Assembly (NCBI GenBank): GCA_031772625.1
Contig: CM062805.1
Span: 513,650,102-513,714,101, forward strand
Reading direction: 5' to 3'
DNA length: 64,000 nt
From: Pinus tabuliformis
Lineage: Eukaryota; Streptophyta; Pinopsida; Pinales; Pinaceae
Shown here: piece by piece, positions 55,269 to 64,000 of the stretch
How the letters are laid out: each line of letters starts with the position of its first letter
Numbering within the stretch: the first letter of the stretch is position 1
Notes under the pieces: model-generated
Databases searched by the model: none
What the model was told of the DNA's origin: nothing
Seen by the model: the letters and a program-made list of their open reading frames with translations, nothing else
Made by a program: the position numbers and the translations under genes

Positions 55269-57139
55269 CTATTAATATATACTGAACCCATGTAATGTAA
55301 TAATATTCATTGAACAAAATGAAATTAATTAATTCAATCACATTTAACTCATGAATTCGTGGAAAATTAAGATCACTAATTGTTAGTTTTTTTAGCATTG
55401 GATGATGTTCTAGTATGGAGACTTGGTGGAGAGGCTAAAGCATAGGAGTTCTCTAAAACATAGAAATTGTTTCCGAAAATTCCACCTAGAGATGGCTTAA
55501 TTAATTTAATTGTCCATAGTTAAAAAATCTCCTAAGTCTAACTTAGAAAGGATGATTAATTAACATTAATTAATTGAGAAAGGTGAGAATTCACTAGAAA
55601 CTCACATGGATTGACTTGGAGGTGATCTCAACCATTGATTTAATTTTATCGTGGTTGTTGGAGTCCCAAATGGAGATTATAAGAGGAGCTCGATGGGTAA
55701 ATGGAGAACGCACTAGTGCAGATACTCAGTTGCATAGGAAGTTTGAATTCCTAGTTGCGGGAGTGATTGAACAGTGGATATTGTTCTAGGAGGAAAGAAA
55801 CATGTGGCGAGAGAGGTCAACAGTGATTCAGAGGAATTTTTCCATTATATGAGAGTTATAAAGGGGAGGCTGAAAATTGTCTCTAGGAAGCATCATAGGG
55901 ACTACGCAGTTGCTTCAGGAGAGAAGTTTGATTTTCCTCAAGGGGAGGACATTTTCAGTTCCATAGGCTGGGAATATTTTCTAGAGGACTAGAGAAGCAT
56001 TTCCGAGTTAGTAGAAAGAAGGATGCCTTTATTTGTAGGTGTTCTGGGTTAAGCGCTAAGGTGACTCACCACCTATGTAGAGTAGGTGGAAAACTTGGTT
56101 TTGAGAGGCATTCAGGTGTCAGGATAGTTCGGAGAGAGGGTAAAATCCCTCAATATATTTTTACTAGTATTTATCTTAGGTAGAATCACCAATTTCGTGA
56201 CATTTTGTTGTACTCATAATTTTTGCTGAAAATAATAATAAAAACCCTGAGTTGCTGTTATCGGTTCTCCCAAATTTGGGTTTTTCTAGGGACTATTGTC
56301 CAAAATAATGGTGTCACAGTTTTTGTGTGTGCTAGCATTTCTCAGCTTCTAGTGCTTTTATTATCTGTATTATTTTATTTGTGAAGAATGTAGTGTGATT
56401 AATTTTTTGTTTCCATATCAATAAACTGCATAATTAATTTTTTAGTTAGAAGAATTAATTCCAATTAGTACAATAGAAGTTTTAGAAATTTTTGCATGGT
56501 ATGAGAGCATAGTTGATGTAAAGGAAGCTCAGAGATGGAAGAGGAAAAATTCGCTATTTAGAGGGAGCAGCAGCCTGAAATTTTCATGGGTTGTGTAGTG
56601 CCAAGACAGGCAATGTGAATTAATGATAAAGGGTTCAATTTTCCAGTTTCATTTGCAGGAACATTTGATTTGTTTGAAATAGTGGTTCCAACAGGTAGGA
56701 GGAGGAGAAAAGACACAGTATTTTCACTCAGCAAATTTCTTGTCTGGGCACAAAGGGTTTTGCAGCAGTTTGCTAGAGCAGAATCAGTGTCGGGTGGAAG
56801 AGAAAGTGCACACACATAGGGAATAATTTCCAAATTTTCCTAGAGGAATTTGAGTTCCAGTTTTTTGGAGGAAATCCATAATTTTTCTAGTTACAGAAGG
56901 CAGTGTGAGTTTTCTAGAAGCATCTAGTCTGATTTGTTGGGGTTATAGTTCATGTGCTGGTTTGCTAGATAAGGACATTCAGAAATGCTAAGAGAGTAAT
57001 CTCAAAAAGAAGTTGAAGGATAACAATGCAGACATAGCAGTTATGTGCATTTCAGAAGGGAGCGTGAGTTACTAAATAGGTATTCAAGCAAGAAAATAGG
57101 ATATTCTAGCTTATTTATTAGTTTTGAGTTTTTGCATAA

Positions 57140-57720
57140 ATGTCTATAGTTGGGCATAAATACCAGGATAGGTTGGAGGGAGCTTCCAAATATATCATTT
57201 GGAAGGCTAGGATGTCCTTCTTATTAGATCAGAATGTCCTGAAAACCTGTGCAGAGAACATTGTGGCAGAAACTACTGATGCAGTTCAGCTGAAAGAATT
57301 CAAGAAGGAGATGGCCAATATGAAGCAAATGATCTTGGATGGAGTCTGAGACCATATAGTCTCATGCGTATTTTCCAAGAATACAACCAAGAATATATGG
57401 GATGCTCTCACAAGTCTATACCAAAATTCTTTTAAGCGGCGGGAAATGTTCTTGAAAGAGAAGTTGAGAAATTTTAGGATGAAGAAGGGTGAACGCATTG
57501 ATCCCTTTCTCATGAAACTTTAGGATATTAGGGATGAGCTTGAATCTGTAGGATATATTCCTCCACCTGCAGAGATGGTGAGGTTAGTACTCAATAATCT
57601 CATCGAGGATTAGGAGAATTTTGTCCAAGGCATTCTAGGACAAGATATGTTGCATGGGTGGAAGTAAATGTGGGTTAATATCTCACAGGAGGAAATGAGG
57701 TGAGCTCCATTAAAGAGGTC
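57140..57720 (+). pseudogene. Copia gag remnant (UBN2 family)
   Basis: The frame from 57140 begins MSIVGHKYQDRLEGASKYI followed by WKARMSFLL, the classical start of a plant Copia Gag core (YxW..K....L). Downstream frames retain the W-D-A-L-T-x-L-Y and I-D-P-F-L-type helices of the same domain. A cysteine-containing stretch near 57868 may be what remains of the zinc knuckle. The remnant is broken. No pol sequence follows before the 3' LTR. Confidence 0.8.
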
Positions 57721-57879
57721 CATAAACAATAGTACCAACAAGGTATTGAAGGGTGTGAAGGAGGAAGACAATGTAGCCCTTGCATCAGTAGGGAGGGAAA
57801 AGGTTCCTAGTTCGGGACAAGGCTCATAAGGGGAGGAGAAGAAGAAAAAGGATCTATCTAAGGTCAAGTGCTTCATGTG

Positions 57880-58709
57880 GCAATTTTTGCCACTACAGTA
57901 CCCAATGTCCTCAAAGTAAGAAGGAAAATAAGAGAAGCAGGATTAGGTAGCAACATCTACAGAGATAGAAAATTTATCCTCCAAGATCCAAGAATATTTT
58001 TCCATGTTTGCAACTATACCTCCAAGAGTGAGGTCGGGCAATATGGAACTTTAGTCCCAGAGTTGCGTAGAGACTTGGGAAGTGTCTAGTGAGGAAAACA
58101 TCAAATGGTCTTTGCATCAGATCACATTTCCTCATGTATCATTACCATGCTATAGGGGCCCACAATATTTAGTAGCAGGAGGATCAATGTCAGTTGATCC
58201 ATTCTGTTCGTGAGTGATAGTTACACAATAAATATAGTCAAATGTTGAGAAGTGCAGAGTAGCATTAATGGCAGAGCAAGAGGCTCAGTGGTAGAGTCAT
58301 CAGCAACACAGATTTCTCAGTGGGTAGCGCAAAGGCTAGTAGAAATTAGAGACTCAAGAGATAGTTGCAACAGAAAGACATAGTTGATGCAATATTTTGG
58401 ATGCTTCTCAATTGCAGTAGTTACAATAGAAACAACACAGTTGAGGGGGAGTTGATTTGTAGCGCATATGCAGAGTTGGTAGTAGTAAAAGATGCATAAT
58501 ATAGTATCGGTTGCAACACAAATGCAATATTTTGTTTCACCTACAACCAGTGGTAGATGAATCAAAGTTAGTGTAGTAGTTGGTGGAAAATGGTAGGCAG
58601 CTACAATTGTCAAACATCGATAGCATGGATGGAGGATGTTGTAGAGACAGGGAGTTGTGATAGTTGTAAAACAATAGTTGGAGAGAAGACCTTCCTTGCT
58701 AAGAGGGAG
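57880..58709 (+). other. non-coding interior of the gag-only fossil
   Basis: Contains repeated ggtagt/gttgcaacag/agttgg words and no pol motif. The 165-residue minus-strand frame at 58317-58814 runs into the LTR and has no recognisable similarity. It is treated as a shadow. Confidence 0.55.
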
Positions 58710-59559
58710 TGTTAGTTTTTGTAGCATTGGATGGTGTTCTAGTCTCGAGACTTGGTGGAGAGGCTTAAACATAGGATTTCTCCAAAACCCATAAATCATT
58801 TCTGGAAATTCCACCTAGAGATGGATCAATTAAATTAATTGACCATAATTAAAAATCTCCTAAGTCTAACGTAGGAAAAATGGTTAATTAATAGTAATTA
58901 AATGAGAAAGATGAGAATTCTCTAGAAACTCACACAAATTGACAACTTGATTTGCATGTGTTTTAGGCTAAGTTTGAGAGGTTTTTCACTAGGGTGATGT
59001 AGGGCCTCCAAAGAGTAGGAAGACGACTTGTTTTTCAAAGGCAGTATGGTGTCAAGATTTTTTAGAGAGAGGGTAAAATCCCTTAGTATATTTTTTCCAA
59101 TATTTCCCTTGGGTAGAATCACTAGTTTTGTGACATTTTATTGTACTCGGAATTTATGCAGCAAATAATAATAGAAACCCTCAAGTGTCACAACTGATTT
59201 TCCCACATTAGGTTTTTCAAGGGATTTTTGTCCAAAATAATAGTGTCACAATATTTATGTGTGCTAGCATTTCTCACTTTCTAGCACTTTTATTGTCCGT
59301 AGTATTTTATTTGTGAATATTGTAGTGTGATTAATTTGTTGTTGTCGTAGCAATAAACTGCATAATTAATTTTACAGTTAGAAGAATTAATTATAGTTGC
59401 TGCAATAGAAATTTTTAGAATTTTTCACACTATTTTCTATACATTTCAATGGTATAACACTTAATATGAGATACATGTGTAATTCCTTCCATATTGAACA
59501 TGATATTGAAATGTGCCACATTAAAAAGTAGTATCAAATTATGAAACAAAATTTATTAT

Positions 59560-60545
59560 TCTCAAAATTTGATTAGTTTAAAAATATAATAAATTCAAAA
59601 TTAAAGCTTCACAAATTATAATACCTTGATTTTATTTTTTGAACTCTATAATGTGATACCATTAATTTGAATTTGAAAAATATAATTCTAAAAAATAATA
59701 AATTCATAACCACATCACAAAAAATATAGATCAAAAACTTCAAAATTAGCCTCTTCGAGGGGGAAACCTCCTTTACATCACATAAATGAACAATTCTTGA
59801 TTGATACAAATGACTAGACCTCCTTGCTATATATAAGAGCTAAGGGGTCACAATATAATTAGAGCCTACATAAAAATAATAATGTAAGGACACAACAATA
59901 ACAATAGTGGTCTTCTATGGGGCATAACAATAACAATAGGGGGTTGCACTAATAATAACAATAACGGGGATACACTAGTATTATACGGACCTACATTAAC
60001 CCTCTCCTTCAAAAAAGTGTAGTCCTCAACGCTTGAGTTGTTATGGATGCTTCTGTATAAAATTCTCATCCTCCCAATTGGAATCTTTAATAGGTAACTT
60101 CTTCCACTTATTGAGATAATCTAAAATTGATTGATTTCATAGTTTTTGGGTTCTTATTTTTGTGAATGCTTCAGGCTTGAATATGATTTTTCCTTCTTTG
60201 TCAAGTTCTGGAAATATTGTTTGAACTAGGAGCTTGTCACTGACAACCTTATTTAAGTATGAAACATGGAAAACTAGGTGTACTCAGGAAGATGTAGGTA
60301 GCTCTAATTTTTATGCCATAGTACCAATATTTTGCAACACCTTGTAAGTACGAATATTTTGCAACGCCTTGTAAGAAAAATAGTACTTGGGTGATAATTT
60401 ATTATCCTTCTTAGCTTGCTTGAGGGACCTTTTTTTGTATGGTTGTAGCCATAAAAATACTCATTCGCCTACATCAAAACTTATTTCATTGTGATATTCA
60501 TCGGTCTATTGTTTCACTCGATTATTGGCCAAAGTGAGTGTTACA
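59560..60545 (-). mobile_element. Ty3/gypsy chromovirus remnant (integrase end and chromodomain)
   Basis: On the minus strand the region 60540-60000 retains, in broken form, the integrase C-terminal motif with LSPKYY, a KLELP-type block, VFHVS, and the chromodomain core WEDENFIQKHP. This is the order seen in plant chromoviruses. A possible LTR lies to the left (59560-59990), with a minus-strand TATA-like TCTTATATATAGC near 59826-59840 and an alternating caataacaataac stretch. RT and gag are not in the window. Several breaks are present. Left boundary approximate. Confidence 0.75.
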
Positions 60546-61741
60546 GATCCATTTGGGCACATCACTCCCATCATCCATATAAGTGTTTTAGGGCTCATCA
60601 AACCCTAATTTCAATTTCTACATGCCCTAAACAAGTCAACCTTTTGAATGCTTCCTTCAAAGACAATTTCATGGCTTGAAGACATCCTAAAATGACCTCT
60701 AGAGTGACCAACGCAGGTAGGCCCATGCAAGGGTGCGCTGCAGAGCAGTTAAGTCCATGCCAGTGAGCTCTATAGAGAACTTAGGTCCTTTTTTACCTGC
60801 ATTGGGTGAGTTTGAGTGAAATTCACATAAGGTTTGGGGAATATTCTTATCTTATGGAGCCTTCTAGAAGATTCCCACACGTATCATCTCCTATGAGCTC
60901 TAAAATGGATGAGGAATGAGTTAAGATACCTCCTATCCTCTCATCCCTTCCTCCATGGAACTAATTGTAAGTATGGAAAGCCATTCAATACCCTCATTGA
61001 TGACAAAACCTCCTTTATCTTCCTATAAATTGAGCACTCATCTAAGTGATCAAGGGGCTGGACTTTGATGAATTGTAAGGAGATAATGTTAGTTTGAGAA
61101 TTGAGACTATTTTAAGTGTCGTTATGTTGCCAAAATTTCATGCTTATGATGTGATGTGGATGGAACCAAAGTTGGAAGAGTGACTTCGAATCAGGCTTCA
61201 TGGTTGTAATTCTTCCTTCTATTCAATAAAGTTTTTACAACTTTTTCATATGCTTATCTTGATATGTGATGTTTATATGTGTGAATGTATTTGATTCCAT
61301 TTACTTGTAATCAATACATCTTTTGATTTGATTGGTTCTTTGTCTTCATTGATGTTTACAGGTGCTTCTCAAACGTGTTAAGTACAGGAAGGAATGGGAG
61401 GATCGATGCAAAGGAGGAAAGAGGAAATTGAAAGTTCAAGTAGGTCCTCTCATTATCTTTGTCTTATCTATATTTTATAGAAAAAGGTTAAAGTGATTTA
61501 AACTATTGTTCTAGATATGGCTACTTATCTGGGAATTAGTATCTATCCATAGATACTAAATTCTTCATAAAAAATTAGCAACCATACTAGGGAATGATCA
61601 TCATTCCAAGTAGCTTATTCACATCCCAGGACACTCTAGCAAACCTTAATTCCTTTCATTGATTGTATTTCAGCCTTGTTGAAGGGAATTTTGGTCAAAA
61701 TTTGTTTTTAGTTGCCTCTTGAAATGGCTTACTGTCACCAG
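60546..61741. other. intergenic or element-interior sequence
   Basis: No coding domain. An AATAAA at 61224-61229 follows a transcript-like stretch on the plus strand. On the minus strand the last bases (61741 downward) read like the start of an element interior after the neighbouring LTR (CTGGTGACAGTAAGCC). Confidence 0.4.
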
Positions 61742-62843
61742 TGTAGGCCTGTGAGGGATACAGTGCGCTGGAGAGAACCCTTGGCTTAGTGTCACACGGA
61801 ATCTGTCAAGGGTGCGGACACGACTGACCTTCCTAGAAGTCTAAGACATTCTAATGACAAACAAGACAAAATGGAGTGATCTTTCTCTAAATACACCTTT
61901 TACAACATGAAAACTACAAGTGTTTAGGCTTACCTTATTCCAAAACGCTGTTGTTGAAGTCCGTTCTTGACGATCCGGATGAGCTCCTCCTTCAAGTCAA
62001 TTCCTGCAACCACAAACAATCAAACAATTACCAAGCACTTGCATTTCATATAATAAAACATATATTCAACATGCAGACCAAGGAACACATGAAATAACTC
62101 ATTAACACAAGCTATTGAGAAAAATAAACCAGTTTGTATTAATAACGAAACAAAGAAACTCTTACAACCTGGCCTTGGTGTTGTGCAAGTTCCTCCCAGG
62201 GTCCATCAAGGGTTTTCCTCTACTTTGACAAAGCTCACCCTCTCCCAAGTAGAATCAAGTGAAGACAATCTCTCCTCACAAAGGCTCTAATGGAAGACCT
62301 AAATCCTGCAGCATTTACCCAAAGAAAATGTATAGCTCCAACCTCTTCTCCTTCTGGCTCAATGCCTTTATTTATAGTGCTGTAAAGAGGTTATTCAGGT
62401 CCACTATCAATGGGATCATCCCCCTCTATGGGTGGGATAGCTCCCTTATTGATGGGATAAGCTCCCTCTTAATAGAGATACATGAACCAACTGGAGGCGC
62501 ATCCATTTCATCAAACCGACCTCTAGAATGTTCTAGAAGTAACCACAAGTAACTTTTTCAAGATAAAACTCGCGCATTTTGCCTTTTACAGAGGGACGCA
62601 CCTGTCCCTTAACATACAGAGCGTCCATGGACGCAGATTTTGTGAACATGGTCAGCGTCCCCGCAGGTAAGGCTAGAGAGAACCTGCGACCCCAGAGATA
62701 AACATAGTTTTTACAAGACTTTCTCTCTTCTTTGAGTTTGAGATGGATAACAGAGGCATGAGACTTGCCTAAGAGGGTAGCATGACTGTTGATTTGAGCC
62801 ATACTAACTGTAAGTAGTCAAGGTGACATTTTTTAGTGTAACA
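61742..62843 (-). repeat. probable LTR, minus orientation, 1.1 kb
   Basis: On the minus strand it reads TGTTACACT...GGCCTACA, with TATA (TATAAATA at 62369-62376) placed as in U3. A PBS-like CTGGTGACAGTAAG follows the minus-strand end, and a purine tract (TTTAGGGGGCAATC) precedes the minus-strand start. No target duplication was found. On the minus strand, 62008-61938 resembles a short exon, bounded by TGCAG and GTAAGC. Confidence 0.5.
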
Positions 62844-64000
62844 GATTGCCCCCTAAAGTGCGAAGCCTGGAATAGAATAGGGTTTTGTAATTCTAGGAAG
62901 GGTGAAGCGCTTTATCATTTCAAGGATTGCCTTGTGGATGGCCTGGTTGGAACCTGCAATTTTCAACACAAAATACATGGATAAGATTATATCATTACTG
63001 AGGTAGGCATTCCCATACTCAGATTCAAAACTTTAACTAATGGACTAACTATTCTGATACAGGAATGATCTTGCAGTACATCATTTTTATAGACTTTTGT
63101 AGACACAGTATGGACGCAGCCATCTGTTTATGATTAGCCTACATAGACAATGAATACAAAACTCCTCGCAGCCTGGATGGTGGAAACTAGATCTAGGGTC
63201 TTCACTTCTACTTCCCGAATTGGTACGATTCTAAACATGTGATTAAATGATTCGATGTCGAACATGGTAGAAACCACTTGATTACCAGTCAATGATGTAA
63301 ACTGTTAACAAGCGTGAGAGAAACCACCAGTAATGTCAATGGTTCTCAAAGTACCAAGCACAACCCGTGAAATGTGAATAGATGTTTTGATGTCGAACAC
63401 TTCACGGAATCCTCTGATCGAAAGTCAATGATGTAAACTGACGTCAAAGGCGAGAAACCTGCCATTGATGCATGCAGACTTCAAGGTACTGTCGATTCCT
63501 AATTCATCTTTCTAGATAATGTGTCGATGTCGATAGAAAGCGACCCGTTGCAGGCAAGCCCGCAACACGAAATCATTGTTCAAGTTGAAGAAATGTTGCT
63601 GTAAGGACTGACTCAGGGATGGTCAAATGGATGACAAGTATTTTGCAGATGAAAGTTTTGCTTGCAGACCTCTTGAACACATAACGACACAACAGATGGC
63701 TTGGTGACGAATAACTCAAAGTTAATCCCCGGAACCCGGTTAAATACTTTCAAAGTGGTTTGATCAACTGTGAGGTAAAAGATTTCCCAACCCAGGTGAA
63801 TGAAAAAGTGTCGTGTTCAAGAGTGGTAATAAAGTTTCTTTTGAGACAAAAGGTAACAAACAGGTTCATTCTTCTCTCTTTTCCCCCACCATTTCTGGCA
63901 AGTACCTCTTTATTTTTAACAAGCTTGAGGAGGATAACATATGCTTGATTATAAGCTCATCCTTCGGACGAGTCCAACCTAGTTTAAATTCGAACCCTAG
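62844..64000. other. unassigned sequence to the window edge
   Basis: No gene recognised. Two diverged ~100 bp segments (63255-63357, 63392-63489) share, in order, gatgtcgaaca, agtcaatgatgtaaactg, gagaaacc and tcaaagtacc/tcaaggtact. Less AT-rich than the rest of the window. Confidence 0.45.

Larger units (their letters stand above)
55381..59429 (+). mobile_element. gag-only Copia-type LTR fossil
   Basis: LTRs at 55381-56496 and 58710-59429, both starting TGTTAG; the unequal lengths show decay. A PBS variant (TGGTATGAGAGC, 56497-56508), a gag remnant (57140-57720) and a purine tract AAGAGGGAG (58701-58709) are in order. Flanks CTAAT (55376-55380) and CTATT (59430-59434) are a one-mismatch target duplication. 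The interior is about 2.2 kb with no RT or integrase. It is broken and clearly older than the element at 10296. Confidence 0.85.
53486..59532. repeat. tandem unit 2, split by a solo LTR and a Copia-type fossil
   Basis: Pieces 53486-53702, 54596-55380 and 59435-59532 reproduce unit 1 in order: tcaattacaaatag start, taatgtacat, pyrimidine tract, attaattcaat, cactattttctata, aaaagtagta. It directly abuts unit 1, so the pair arose by tandem duplication. Confidence 0.75.

Noticed and set aside
54568-55295. Frames of 145-235 residues, the longest in the region
   Set aside because: Translation of (TC)n and (CCCT)n sequence in three frames; no start context, no domain.
57610-58814. Minus-strand frames opposite the gag-only fossil
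   Set aside because: Shadows of gag remnant and LTR sequence.

Overview
The window is nuclear DNA of a seed plant. It holds one good host gene in 64 kb, and almost everything else is long terminal repeat (LTR) retrotransposon, LINE or decayed intergenic sequence. Copia-type primer binding sites (TGGTATCAGAGC), plant L1-type LINE domains and a plant CUL1-like cullin fix the kingdom. The very low gene density and nested old repeats would suit a large genome such as a conifer or other gymnosperm, but the species cannot be read from this sequence.

Layout. 1-5.85 kb: the 3' part of a Ty3/gypsy-like fossil (gag remnant, polypurine tract, 3' LTR). 5.85-10.3 kb: intergenic sequence with a possible gene fragment and the first copy of a dispersed ~1.5 kb repeat. 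10,296-15,982: a gag-only Copia-type element with TSD CTATC, a gag frame that looks whole, and a pol-free interior full of small hairpins and tandem repeats. 16-20.7 kb: intergenic, with a NAC-like exon fragment and a 77 bp minisatellite. 20,727-23,272: a compact LTR element (TSD AAATG) whose interior is only about 390 bp. 24,020-26,329: an intronless CUL1-like cullin gene. 27.3-30.2 kb: two more copies of the dispersed repeat. 31.8-32.7 kb: a second cullin copy that has lost its middle.

34.9-59.5 kb is a tandem pair of ~1 kb pyrimidine-rich units, each blown up by insertions. Unit 1 received a ~6.4 kb L1-type LINE. That LINE received two solo LTRs of one family, and the second solo LTR received a 9.1 kb Copia element. 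Unit 2 received a different solo LTR and a third gag-only Copia-type fossil. Target-site duplications are visible at every level, so the order of events can be read directly. 59.6-64 kb: a minus-strand chromodomain Ty3/gypsy remnant and an LTR that seems to have element interior on both sides.

Functionally, the cullin is the only likely active host gene. It keeps the SKP1-binding helix, the cullin homology region and the NEDD8-acceptor lysine of an SCF scaffold. The recurring theme among the mobile elements is loss of pol with retention of gag or only of terminal signals. Such elements must have relied on proteins supplied by other elements.
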